Source of the DNA: Apostichopus japonicus | Taxonomy: Eukaryota > Echinodermata > Holothuroidea > Aspidochirotida > Stichopodidae | Length of the DNA: 64,000 bases | Reading direction: 5' to 3' | Assembly: GCF_037975245.1 (NCBI RefSeq) | Contig: NC_092580.1 | Span: 33,414,501 to 33,478,500 of the forward strand | Part shown: one piece after another, positions 48,673 through 61,000 of the stretch | Numbering within the stretch: the stretch's first letter is position 1 | How the letters are laid out: each line of letters starts with the position of its first letter | Position numbers and translations under genes: made by a program | Notes under the pieces: model-generated | Database searches by the model: none | What the model saw: the letters and a program-made list of their open reading frames with translations, nothing else | Told to the model about the DNA's origin: nothing

Positions 48673-49367
48673 TAGATGGGGGAAACCTTGAAAAGTGGGC
48701 TGACGGGTATTGCGGCCGCGACGTAGAATCACCTACAAAAAGCAACGATCCACAGGACATGCGATGAGTCGAACATGATTTGTGACTGTGTGACCAATCT
48801 TCAAAAAGGTTATGGATGGAAATAAACTATTGGGAAATACTTGGTTCTCAGGCAAAAAGGGGACATCTGGTTGGTCATTTTCAAGCCAGAGAAGTGCCAT
48901 TTCCGGTGATCTAGGGGGTATCAAAACCAGAAATTTTCTTGTACGCTGCGCGCCAACTGATGGTGGCGCTCCGCTTAGATAGTAATTCGCGCCCCCGGGT
49001 CAGAAAATCCTGGATACGCCCCTGATCATTGCATGGATAGGCTTAGCGAATTAACTTGCATTTCAGCCAAGACCTGTTAGAGTTTGACACATCACCAGTA
49101 CCAGTATTTTAACGGATTATCAAGATCGACCGCACACGTTCGGTAATGTTTGGAGTACACCGGCGTCCCTATTCCAAGGATACGAGGGCTACAGACTATT
49201 GTAGATACATACACTGAACTAATATTGAACATTATACTGGCACGTCCTTTACCTTTAAACTCATGTAGTCTGCACAGTTATGGGTCATCAGATAATATAT
49301 GTTACAGGAAGCATAATTAGCCGGGCCGACCCGCCCCAAACATGACATAGGTACTTACTATTACGCC

Positions 49368-49453
49368 GCAGTTTTGTTACAACTACCACAAGTCCACCTA
49401 GGACACCACATACAACAAGTTACTAAACAAGTTCGCCATTTTGAAGCAACTTG
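49368..49453. repeat. Short repeat shared with 44210-44290
   Basis: See the partner copy. Here GTTCGCCATTTTGAAGCAAC lies on the right side. Confidence 0.6.
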
Positions 49454-49661
49454 AAAATTCCTTATACCAGTGTTACAATATCCTGTGTTGAAATTTCTTA
49501 CATATCGATTCAGAAAGAAACATGCACTTATTCAAACTTGAAAGGTTTTGTTTTCAATCCTTCCCGAGGTATACTGCTATTGGAAAAGGAGACTTAGAGA
49601 TTAGAATCTATACAAAATATTAAAATAATGAACGCTGACGTCATACTTTTTGTTCTTACAG

Positions 49662-50181
49662 TCTGATGAACGTAAACAAAAATTAACTGTGAAAAAGGAA
49701 ATTTCTGTGAATAACAAAAAGTCAGCAAAGTTAATTCAGGAAATTACAATGGTACGGTACATGTGGTTTTTCATTCTATATACCAGCTATAATTCTTATT
49801 GAGAATACGAAAGCGGATCTTTTTGAAGTGTTCAGTCCTATTTATATATCTGTCGCGATTCTAGCTTTACCAATCTGTCAATACTTGTAAAGAAAGAATA
49901 TTAAAATATTTTTGAAAACCACAGAGAATAAAGGGGTTTAAAATCGACAAACTGCCCCATGCAGTTCGAATTTAGTTCATGGTCAATTGATTACTTGGCA
50001 CTGTTGGTTATTCGGTATAGGAGCTGCTATCTAATTCACTAGGTTTATTTTACAGTTTGACATGTATTGAGCGGGTGTTTGCATATTCTTAACACACATT
50101 TAACCGATTTCTAGATTGTCGATGAAGACGGTGTCTATATATCAAAACTAATGCGAATCAACAGTGCTTCAATATCTCAAG
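49662..50181 (+). CDS. Two candidate exons of an unrecognised gene
   Basis: Segment 49662-49751 (90 nt) follows TTTTTGTTCTTACAG, is open (SDERKQKLTVKKEISVNN at its start) and ends before GTACGG. Segment 50115-50181 (67 nt) follows ACCGATTTCTAG, is open in the compatible phase (IVDEDGVYISKLMRINSASI) and ends before GTGAGC. Joined they give 52 residues without a stop. I do not recognise the product and could not find further exons on either side. Chance matches of this size are possible. Confidence 0.3.
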
Positions 50182-50599
50182 GTGAGCTAACTTGATCATT
50201 TGCATTAAGAAAATCTTAACCGTTTGAAAACAGTTTTCATGAAAAAGCATACCGTACTTTGAAAACACAAATTATTTCTTCATAATGTGACAAATTAATA
50301 TCAGAAGTGAAACAAACAGAGACGGCATCGTGAAAATCCCAACTATATTTTATCATGAATTTAAGAAATGTTTCATAACCGATAACATGGGATATATAAC
50401 GTCAATACTGCTGGACTACTTAGTTTAGCGCATAAACTATCGAGTCGCTTCCATTTTGACTTTATGTAATATAATACTATATTCTTTTCATCAAAAGTGA
50501 AACTATGCAGGATGAATATAAAAATGTGTCCATGACAGATGCTAGATAGCTCTCCAGCCGTTGGTGCTATGTAGTTATATGAACGTGGGGTTGATATAT

Positions 50600-50885
<286 letters not shown>

Positions 50886-51025
50886 ATATGATGAAATATA
50901 AACATAGAGTGGGGTGTTATGATCAACTCTTGCTGTAAGGAAAAGGATCTGTCCCAGACATGTTCTTCAGACAGGGCGGCGATTTGTTTCAAATATTGGG
51001 GGGGGGGGGGACATTTGCTTGGGAA

Positions 51026-51698
51026 CAGACGCGTAGCGAGTTTAGGATTTTCTAACCCGGAAAAGGGGGGGGGGGCGAATTACTATCAAAGCGGAGCGCC
51101 ACTGGTTGTCGCGCAGCGTACAAGAAAATTTCTGGTTTTGATAGCCCCCAGATCACCGGAAATGGCACTTCTCGGGCTTGAAATTAACCAACCAGATGTA
51201 CACTTTTGCCTGAGAACCAAGTTTTTCCCAATAGTTTGTTTTCATCCATAACCTTTTACAAGATTTTCACCAGTCACACATCATGTTTGACCTCATCGCA
51301 TCTCCTGTGGATCATTGCTTTTGTAGGTAATACTACGTAATGGCCCACAATACCCGTCAGCCCAACTTTTGAAGGTCTCAAGCCCATTAGTTGTTCAGAA
51401 TTTGAATAATAAATTCACTTCAAAACATACCCATAATGTTGCACAAAATTTCATCTATGGACAACCAATGTAGAAAAACCCCCTTCAACCCCAAACAGAC
51501 CGGTCAAAATTACACGAGTAGAGGGAAGTATGATGAAGAATGTTGGTCAGGGAATTTTCGAAAATTCAGACATAGTTAATTTATTGGTGTACAAATATAA
51601 ACCTATAAAACTTCGATATCATAAAAAAATACAAAAAATATGCTCGAGGCGGTCGGGCGGTCTCCCCTTCGCCCCCCCCCCCCTTGGCTACGGGCCTG
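51026..51698 (+). mobile_element. Short copy of the composite transposon family
   Basis: It begins CAGACGCGTAGCGAG and ends TTGGCTACGGGCCTG. The first 570 bp follow copy A closely (GATCACCGGAAATGGCACTT, TTTTGCCTGAGAACCAAGT), and the end resembles the GGCGGTCG block of the right half. No matching flanks were found. Confidence 0.7.
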
Positions 51699-51705
51699 CG
51701 GTTAG

Positions 51706-52869
51706 AAAATCTTGTAGGAAACGGGCCAAATGGAAACCCAGTGAACCCATATCGATGTGGATCATATATTATGATTGTACGTACTTACACTCATACACAA
51801 GAGATGTACAGACATGATAATAATCATGAGTGACAACATGCTATACGGTCACAGAAACGACCACGAAGAGTCATTTACCTCATGCAGCATGTGTTGGATG
51901 AAGTTTTAGCCACTGCCAAATATGATTTGGATGAATAATCTCACGCATTATTTTCTATTTATAGCCACAAAAAAACTATGACACCAAATATTGGGGGGAT
52001 ATTAAATACTATACCCCCACCTAAAATATTGGGGGGACATGTCCCCCGCCCCCCCCCCCCCCCCATTATCGCCGCCCATGTCTTCAGAAGCATTATATAC
52101 TGGAATTGGCCTTAGAATGTGTTAAATACTGACAAACCCATAACAATTATTATTATTTAATAATATTATTATTTAATAATAGTAAAAGGTTTCGAAAGGT
52201 CATCAGTATTGACCCAAACCCAAATTTGCTAGAAACTTTCAAAGTTGAATACTTTCCCAGATGTTCTAATTGTTTTGCTTTTTCTCAAACATTTAGGATT
52301 GTTTACATAGAAATGTATTCATTTAAATGTATTGATTTGGATAACTACGGTGCTTTTAGAGTTGCATTATACAGCTTGTTGAAATTTAATCATGTATGGT
52401 GACCATTACTTGTATTACTATTCGGGGGCAATACTGATTACCCTTGAAACAATCGGTTTGCCTACTCATAAATACGACATTTTTGGGGGTGAAATGATAT
52501 ATTTAATTCAATTTGCCATGAATTCAAAATGCGCAATAATTTACATATTACCTTACAATACTTTCTCATTATTTTCATTGGTTAGGCCTACACAGTTGTG
52601 TGTCTTCAACTTCAAATACTGTATTTTGCGGATGTTTTTATATACAAATCAACACCTCTTGGGATTTGGCAGGTACGGGTATATGAAATTATACTCAACT
52701 TCTTGGAAAACAGAACATTTGAAAGCTAACTATTCGGTATACATCATCCTTCGTCTATTTGCATTTTCCCCCTAAATTATTAACCAGTTTAGAAAATATA
52801 TAACACGAAGTTTAATCACTCTTTTCAATATCATCTTGTGTTTAATCAGACCCGTAGTCAGTAATTTTG
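51706..52869. other. Intergenic, no feature recognised
   Basis: AT-rich, with a C run at about 52048-52063 and an AATAATATT-rich patch at 52145-52180. A 127-codon open stretch at 52392-52775 looks like chance. Confidence 0.4.
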
Positions 52870-52877
52870 AGGTAGAG

Positions 52878-53300
52878 CAGTGGTTCCCTAATTGGGGTGC
52901 ATGATCCCCAGGGGTGCGTGAGTCCATCCCAGGGGATTCATGAGACGTTTCTGAAAGTCAAAACTGGAGTACTTTTCGTTGAATTAAAATCTGATATATC
53001 ATATAATTTAGTAATGTAAAAAAGTCGTATCTATCGACCAACTCTTTTCGCGTTCCAAACGCATATGTTGCCATAGTACCGTAGTACCGTACCGTGCATG
53101 TGATAAATAACTAAAGTATGAAATGTTTGTTCATCTCTTGTTTTTTTTTCTCATTACAATATTACACTATGAACTTGATCTTTTACGAAGCACTGTTATG
53201 CGTAATAATGACTCAGTTCGATTCTCGAAAAGTTGGGGGTTCGTGGACAACTCTGACATCCACAGGGGATTTGTGTGGGTATTAATTTAGGGAAACCCTG
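52878..53300. mobile_element. hAT-like non-autonomous transposon
   Basis: The left end is CAGTGGTTCCCTAATTGGGG, and the inverse of the right end is CAGGGTTTCCCTAAATTA. Both flanks are AGGTAGAG (52870-52877 and 53301-53308), an exact 8-bp duplication. Ends of the CAGTGGTTC type and 8-bp duplications are typical of hAT elements. It is 423 bp with no coding capacity. Confidence 0.88.
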
Positions 53301-53831
53301 AGGTAGAGGGACACCAACAATATGTAGAGGAACACGATACTCGTATCTTATCTCATAACTTGTAAAGTTTTTGCATATATGATGATGATGACACAGATTG
53401 GCAGTGGGGGGGGGGGAACTGGGGGGGAGGCATATGGTCGGCAAGGAGGAGGATATGGGCACAAAGCAAATTATTTTTGTGTGACTTTGTAGTTCTTTTG
53501 TTGTTGTTAAAAGCTTTCACAACTCGGGGCCCTTCTTCAATTTTTGACCGCTGATTTAGTTTGATGGTTTAAGTTGAATGATTACCGAGGTAAATATGCG
53601 GGCATCTCTACTGGCAAATTGACGAAAGGTCTATAGCAGTTGTCGCCGTCTAACTGCGTGCTTGGTTTTGAAGGTATATTACGGCAGGTAATGGTAGGGG
53701 CACTGGTGGAACCTTGCCGTTAGTTATAGGTGTGGCTCTTATTCAATTCTAACGTGATATAAGTTTAGACCAGTGATTACCTTACTTTAGGACATCAATT
53801 TGGTGAGAGTATCATGATTACATACTGTATA

Positions 53832-54248
53832 CAGAGGGGGGGGGGGGTTGGGAGCCGGGGAGCCCTGGGGGCGCGTGCCCCCACTTTTTCCAAAAATAGC
53901 AAATGTGCCCTACTGGCAAATAAAACGTGCCCCTTTGAGGAAGAACTGTCTTTTGGATATCTTAAGCCTTTGTTAATTTTAATATTTCATTTTAATATTT
54001 TATTTTTTAGTCTGTACATGCTATTTTTAAAAGGGTATTCCATATTTTTTGGAAGCACGGCCGGTTAACAATAAACAATCTCAATAAATAGTATTGATAG
54101 CTTATACTAGCACATCATATATATATATATGGCCAGTGTGTATCGGTTTATAGCATAACGAGTGGTGGTTGTGGAATGAGAAAGTGCCCGTCTGATGTTG
54201 TGCCCCCACTTTTTGGAAGCTTAATTCCTACCCCCCCCCCTCCCCCTG
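53832..54248. mobile_element. hAT-like non-autonomous transposon upstream of the GPCR
   Basis: The ends are CAGAGGGGGGGGGG and the inverse CAGGGGGAGGGGGGG. Flanks are ACTGTATA and ACCGTATA (7 of 8), so an 8-bp duplication with one change. GTGCCCCCACTTTTT occurs near both ends. It ends 83 bp before the receptor start codon. Confidence 0.7.
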
Positions 54249-54331
54249 ACCGTATAGATTTACTTCCCGAAAGTTTGCCTTAATTGACTAGTTTTTGTTG
54301 TAATAAACTTTTGCAGTAAAACACCACCAGT

Positions 54332-55408
54332 ATGGAGAACATTTCAACGACAATGGCAACCTCAATAACATCCGATGATAGTCTGCAGGGCCAAACATCT
54401 CCTCCATTTCGATTTGATGATCCTACACATCGGCTGCTGGTTGGACTAGCCTTCCTACTGATTGCTTTCATCGGTGCAATCGGCAACAGTCTCCTCATTT
54501 TCGCTGTCATGCTTTCGAGGAAGTTACACACGACCACTAATATTTTCGTCGTTAACTTGGCCATGTCTGATCTTATTGGTTGTTTCATGTTACCATTTTT
54601 GACTGTCATCTTTATTAGCGAACCTTTTCCATTCTCCGACAGCTTTTGTAAAGTACTTTCAGGGGTTCTGTACATAATGTTCCCGGCGAGTGTAGTTAAC
54701 CTCATGTTGATTGCGATAAACCGCTACACATTGATCACGAAAACTCAAAGAACTTTTCATAACATCTACACCAAAAGAAATATCTCGATAATGATAATAT
54801 TCAGTTGGCTGTACGTAATATTAGTGATTTTTGTACCTCCTGCATTTGGAGTGGGTGCTCTCGGTTATTCCAAGAGATATCAATCGTGTTCCATTAGTTC
54901 GGAAAACCCTTTAACGGTTTACTATGTGGCTCTCAGGTCAGCTCTCTTACCAGTTGCTGGTCTCGTCATTACCACCATGTGTTACATTAAAATATTTCTA
55001 TTTGTTTGTAAGGCTACTAGGGACATTAGGCAAAGAAAGATGAGTTCAAGTTCATTGGAGCAAGTAAGTAAACGACAAGTGCGAGTCACTAAGAATCTTT
55101 TCCTAATCGTGTGCTGTTATGTACTTTGCATAACTCCTTACGTGGTAGTATTTTCGATTCCAGCTGCAAGAAATCTGCTTCCGTGGGGTACTGTTTTCTT
55201 TTGTGTAAACAGTTGTATAAACCCAATTATTTACGGACTTTGGCATCCTAATTTCAATGAGATCTTCAAACATATTTTGAAATGTCAATTCAATGAGATA
55301 CCACAAAAGTCTCAACTTTTGAGTTGGGTATCGAAATCTGGACCAGGAAAACAGAGAGCTGTAATAACGAACAAAGAACCTTTCACTATTACAACAGATA
55401 GCTGTTAA
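54332..55408 (+). CDS. Class A (rhodopsin-like) GPCR, single exon
   Basis: A seven-span plasma-membrane receptor of 358 residues. Family marks: GNSLLIF in TM1 (residues 51-57), NLAMSDL in TM2 (75-81), C106 and C186 for the extracellular disulfide, INRY at 129-132 at the end of TM3 in place of DRY, CITPY at 266-270 in TM6 and NPIIY at 297-301 in TM7. A possible palmitoylation Cys is C318. Two N-glycosylation-type sites cannot be argued beyond N3. The NRY motif is shared with melatonin and moody-like receptors, but TM7 has NPxxY rather than NAxxY; the ligand is unknown. An acceptor-like TTTTGCAG at 54310-54317 suggests a spliced 5' UTR. Single-exon receptor genes often belong to expanded or retroposed families in echinoderms. 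Confidence 0.9.
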   Translation: MENISTTMATSITSDDSLQGQTSPPFRFDDPTHRLLVGLAFLLIAFIGAIGNSLLIFAVMLSRKLHTTTNIFVVNLAMSDLIGCFMLPFLTVIFISEPFPFSDSFCKVLSGVLYIMFPASVVNLMLIAINRYTLITKTQRTFHNIYTKRNISIMIIFSWLYVILVIFVPPAFGVGALGYSKRYQSCSISSENPLTVYYVALRSALLPVAGLVITTMCYIKIFLFVCKATRDIRQRKMSSSSLEQVSKRQVRVTKNLFLIVCCYVLCITPYVVVFSIPAARNLLPWGTVFFCVNSCINPIIYGLWHPNFNEIFKHILKCQFNEIPQKSQLLSWVSKSGPGKQRAVITNKEPFTITTDSC

Positions 55409-55449
55409 GGTATAGGCTACCATTTCAATTCGTACACAGTAGAGAGAAA

Positions 55450-56745
55450 CGAATTTTACAGGGTGCAATTTTACATGCAGAGGATGAGTTTACAAACATT
55501 TTACATTTGCTTAACGCAAACAACTTGTCCTGTAATATTGAGAGATAAAAAACATGTTCTTATTTTTGATAACAAACGATATGGTGGCACTAACGTGTCA
55601 CTACGTCTGAGTGACACGTCAATTGAGCCCTCATCATCCACAAAATTTCTGGGAATTGTAATTGATAACAAACTGAATTGGAAAGAGCATATTTCACGTG
55701 TTTACCAAACAATATCCCGTGTTAATGGTGTTATCTACAAAGTAAAGAACTTTCTCTCCGAACAAGTGCTCATATGATTTAAAAGGCTTTAACTCTTCCT
55801 CATCTTAATTATAGCATGTTACTTTAGGGGTATGCTCAAAAAGACTCTCTGCATATCTTACAGAAAAAGTTTTATCAGAAATATCCATGATGTCCCATAT
55901 TCTATTCTCATAGCACTCTTCTGTTTAAAGACTCAAACATTATAAATGTTTCGATCTCATTTATAGCTATGGTTGTGATTTTTATGTACAAATTTCATCA
56001 TGGACTTTCACCAAAATGCTTTGACTCGTTTTCACTTATTAACTGCGGCGACTTTCATAATTACGATACTCGCTCAAGAAACTCTATGCATGTATAGTTT
56101 ACTACAAAACTAAACAAAACTAAACCAATTGTTAATTTCGCAATTGCGGTATCATCCTCTGGAATTCACTCCCAAGCAAAATAAAAGATACACGTAACTC
56201 TTGCGTCATTTTAAATCTCAGTGAAACGACGAATTCAAACTTCACCTGTCAACGTCACGTAATTCTCCTTTTGTTGCTTTCCTGCCTACGCATATTTAAT
56301 CTTTAACAAACTGCCACATATATATGGGTGTGTATGTGTAATTGTGTATATATGTTTAATGCATAATACCGGCATGCGTGTATATACAAATGTTTACCAG
56401 TTTTAATGTATGTTGCCATAGTGACAATAGCCAATGTAAATTTATGTACGTCTATGAAGTCAGAATGGGCATGTATTTAGACCTAACTTGTTCCACAATT
56501 ATGTTTTTTATTGTGGGGGGGGGGTGGGGACCAGACTAGGCTTATGCATATTCTGGTTCCTCTACCACCACATGTCACTATCTGTTCTGTTAATCCTACA
56601 TCAGCGTCAGTCTGAGAAAACGATCCAAACCATGTATATATATCTATGCACGTATGTAAAATAGTAATGAAACTTCGATTTTTGTTGTTGTATGTTGTGA
56701 AATGGTAGGAATAAATAAAACTAAACTAAATACACTAAACTAAAG
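55450..56745 (+). mobile_element. LINE 3' fragment, CR1/jockey group
   Basis: The open stretch 55463-55777 ends with TKFLGIVIDNKLNWKEHISR and IYKVKNFLSEQVLI, the post-RT region. Broken frames continue (HLNYS near 55800, MYKFHHGLSPKCFDSF near 55985-56030). The element ends in an ACTAA-type tail at about 56716-56745, like the LINE at the left edge. It is truncated at 5' and inserted about 40 bp after the GPCR stop, same strand. Confidence 0.75.
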
Positions 56746-58067
56746 ATCCATTACTAAACGTAGTCTGGTGCTACCTGTCTGTGATAGCAGGGTATTATAA
56801 GACAATTATAATTTCTGTAATTACAATTTATGTGTTGTTGAATCTGTTGTGTTTATACGTGTAGTGATAGACCAAATAAACGAAACTGTTGTTTACAATG
56901 TATGTAATAAGTATAGACAAGACTGTCCAACAGGCATTCACAGAAATGCAGTCAATTCTTATACTAATGAAATTATCAAATTTATACCACATTGTTGGGT
57001 GTACCGGGGAAGGTGCCATATTTAACTATACATCTCATGTCTTTGGCGGTGATAGTTTTCCTCCGTCACTTCATTGCTCGTAGCAACTTAAAAACTGATT
57101 AAAACTAAAGGAAACATGATACTAAAATATGGAAGACTGTATGTATCAAATACCCTTTTTCTTTGCAGATCCATTTCATATGATAACGAAATAATGTTCT
57201 GAATTGGGCAACATACAGAAAGCCTAACATGCTATGTTTTCATATAGTAACTTAAGCAGTGGTAAAATGTAGCAAGAAATCAGATGTTTCAAGCTTTGAC
57301 ACTACATCTGAAGCTACTTAAACTCCGACTTGGTTTCCTAACAATGACAATGCAAGTCATTGCTTTTGCAGCACAAATAAGAAGGCAATCCACATAGTTG
57401 CATATCTAATCGCCAGAAAAACACTGATGTCAAATGAACACATTTAATAGCTACGCAATCTGGCAATCGGAGGAATTCCATTATACCTGTGAAGGTTCTA
57501 TGTCAATTCAATGTTTCCCCTTGGAGTTATAGCCAAACAATTGACCTTCGACCTTTGGTTCCGGAGCCTGTGAGACACAAAGGTTCACCCTGGAGTCTTC
57601 CCACAAAGTTTGAAGAAAATCTACCCAGCCGCTTAGGAGTAGTTTTTGACACAAAAGTAGACACACAAACACAACTCACATGTCCACTCATCCACACGTT
57701 TTTTACGCAACTTCAACAACAAGCCGGTTGTTTTTCTGGCACATTTTGCGTTCCATGCATACTGCTTCCCACGTTTCGCAATCACATACTCTGAGTTTCG
57801 TGAATCTGAATGCGATAATGCTAAAGTACACATGGTTGTGTAACGTTAATAAACCAATGCAATTTACGTACTATACATTCCTGTCTAGGGGAACATATTA
57901 CGAAGGCCTAAAGCAGAGTTGACTTGCCCAGTGAACTACTTCCAATGATAGTTTTAAATTTGGTTTATTCCATGTACATAATTGACAAGGCATAGTTAAT
58001 CGTCGATAAGCTTATGAAGAACAGTGTGTGTGCATGAGGTTAGGACAGTTCAATTGCTTTGGAAGCC
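56746..58067. other. Region upstream of MIA40
   Basis: No gene supported. A patch at about 57480-57680 has the look of an old dispersed repeat (CCTTTGGTTCCGGAG), but its limits cannot be set. The promoter of the MIA40 gene is expected at the right end; no TATA box was identified. Confidence 0.4.
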
Positions 58068-61000
58068 ATGTCGTACTGTAAAGAGGAAGGTAAGTTGAAA
58101 CTGAAGGTAGATTCGAAAGGTAGAACTTTATTAAATAGTAGCAAGTGTAGGCTAGTAATGTATTTTGTTTGAATGTTAACAAGTTAAGATCAGGATACCG
58201 TTGGTGCTACTGATGTCATTGGAGTTTTCAAGATAAATATTTGAACGAAAGATGTTGTTCTGAAGTAACAGGTGATACTGAAATGTGATAACTTAGTAAT
58301 TGTTACTTTGGCCTAATGTTACTTGGTTACTGTTGTTAGACCTAGTGTAGGCCCCTAGCCTAGGCTAGGTTTGTCAGCCATGGTCTTTAGCCTGGTTTCT
58401 ATTGAGATTTTGAAAATAGTTTTTGTATTTAGGGAGCCAACCATGATTAGCATTAATGGATATACATGAGAGCAAGCCATTATTATACAAGCCATTAATT
58501 ATACAAGCCATTATATTGGAATTGAGATGGAAAATGAACTTTCAAGTCCCAGTTGAAGGGAAGTGCATGACAGGAGAAAGATGCTGACACATGCTATAAT
58601 GCATAAACCCTAGGCGTATGGAACCGTCCCAGTTTGGAGGGCAGAAAGTTTTTGCCTGAATTTTGAAGCCTTGCCCAAACTTTTGAAACTAATACTACAC
58701 ATGAAACATGGTGATGCCGGTTGCGAGTTTGATTTTCTTGAAACTGCCATACATTTTTAAGGGTGTTCCAAATTCAGAAATGAGAATTTCGAAAATACTT
58801 TTTCTTATTACTAATACTAGGCCCACCTCTGTGTGGCTGCTATCATTAATGTTAATGGATTTTTGCATCTACGAAGGGGACTATGTTATATTAACAAGGG
58901 CAGTCAGATGGGCATTTAAACATTGCTGTTTGAAGAAAAGATGACAGTTGAAAAGTAATTGTTATTAAACCATGATGTCTTCAACTTTTACGTCACTGCC
59001 TGTAATCCAATTACCGGAAATAATTGGATAAATAAACACCTGACCTACTATGACCAACGCAAAGCAAATTATCAAAGTAAACATAAAATAGCCTATGCAC
59101 ATGCAATTAAAACTTGAGTGCCTAAACCCTATAATCACTTGAATAACTTCTAGTGGAAATAGTTGTCATATTCTCTACCACTATCTTCATCTATTTATGT
59201 CTAACATAGGGATAACCTATATAAACTTCTTTGCATGTTATCACAAAATACACAGACAAATTGGGGTAACAGTTACTGAAATTATGAAACTCATGTTCAA
59301 TTTAGAATTGCCAACTTCCTTCATTGCCAAATTTGCGAGAATCTGTAATATATTTTAATAATAATATTAATATAATAATATTAATATAATATTGACTGCC
59401 GACAAGATGTACAATTTCAGGCAATTTATGAGAAACTGGTGCAGATGTTTCTTCCTAACTATTACAAGAGATGTGTTTTAGGGTGTTTGTTTGATTCAGA
59501 GAATTTTTGACCACCCAAACACTTATTTTACACTTTCAATAATTAAATCGGAATCAGCCTACGGTACTATATTGTCACACATGAGTTGATTGCAGGGTTT
59601 ACTTTTCAGACTGAAGACACTCTTAAATCTGATTCAGCTTTATATTTAGTTTCAGACCTAATAGGTAACAAAGAGACTTCATTCCGTAGGCTAGGTACTG
59701 TATATCTTTCATAATCAAGTTATAATATTAATTTTACTGTTTAAGGTTCATCCTGTTGATTCGGTTTTTCCCCATGTTCTGGCTCAAACTGAACTTCTCA
59801 TAAAATGATAGTTCTGTATAGCAAAAGTGCTTCCAGTTACCTCCAAAATGGATATAAATTAACATTGTATGCGAATTACCAGTGAATGTAACTGATTCGG
59901 GCAAGAATTGGGATGATTCGGGCAGGAATCTGGAATGGTTCAGGGAAAATCGGGAACGAATTGGGCAAGAATTGAGACCAATTCAGAAAAGAATTGAAGA
60001 AAAATCGGGGAAGGGACCATCTATTAAACTCTCCTGATATTTTTTATAAAAAAAAATAAAATTTCTTTATTTGTCCCTGAGGCGGCCCAAATTTGTGCCT
60101 GAATTTTGAATCCCTCTGAAATTTTTTTTTTGCATCCTTGTTCCCCACCACCTTGTATGCTTTGTGCAAATCCTTAGCTAACATTGTGATAACTGTGGAA
60201 AATCGTCTTAGGTGAAAGAAATACTTTTGAAGACTTTCCGGCCAAAATGTGGATTTTGTTGAAGAGTGCACAATACAAAGATCAACTGAAAAGAGCTTTA
60301 CATTCAATATTCCTTCTTTTCATTCCTACTTTTTGCAGGGAAGGACAAGATAATATTTGTCACTCAAGAAGATCATGAAGGGCCTGTGCAAGATGAAATC
60401 ATCAGTATCTTAGATGATGACCCAAATGAAGAAGCAGAGGGTAAGTACTGTTTATCAGATTTTGATACTTTTTCTGACAAAGGGAAAGTATGTGAGTTCA
60501 TTTGTGACACTTAATGTGACAAAGGTAAAGTATGTGAGTTCATTCGTGACACTTTATCTGACGAAGGGTAAGTATGTGAGTTTATTCGTGACACTTTATC
60601 TGACAAAGAGTACGTATGTGAGTTAATTTGTGACACTTTATCTGACAAAGGGTAAGTATGTGAGTTCATTCGTGACACTTTATCTGAACAATGGGTAGGT
60701 AGGTATGTGAGTTCAATGATTAGAATGAATTTTTCTTGTTGAAATCTTGGGAGGTGGACAGTTTCAGGTATATAGAATAGAAAGCCTTTAACATTGACCT
60801 TGCATTATGACTTAATGGTGGACCTGAATCAATACCAGGGTTTAGTTTTCTGTGATACAGTGATTTACAGAAGGCAAAAAGCTGATGCCACACTGTATAT
60901 AAATTGGGGTGAGGTAGATATTGAGGCTTTAAGTCATCATTCCATGTGTTAAGCTGGAATAAGCTTAACAACGATATGTTTTGTTATGTTTTTGTTGGTA

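Larger units (their letters stand above)
45867..49024 (-). mobile_element. Composite TIR transposon, copy B, with nested insertion
   Basis: It starts CAGGCGCGTATCCAGG and ends CCTGGATACGCCCCTG, with ATCAT flanks on both sides (45862-45866 and 49025-49029), again a 5-bp duplication. Read on the minus strand it has the same segment order as copy A: the CTATCTAAGCGGAGCGCCAC block, the family 2 remnant, the CAGCCTCAAAACTGTC linker, the inner terminus-like block and the pyrimidine tract. It differs by a deletion at about 48673-48680, a GAG expansion (45958-46125) and an inserted element (46340-47923). Confidence 0.8.

Noticed and set aside
51026-51698. A third full composite transposon with target duplication
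   Set aside because: Its ends are family-like but the flanks GGGAA and CGGTT do not match, and much of the interior is missing.
52392-52775. 127-codon open frame
   Set aside because: No domain, signal or splice context; composition matches AT-rich chance sequence.
57489-57794. 101-codon open frame
   Set aside because: It overlaps what looks like an old dispersed repeat and has no recognisable protein features.
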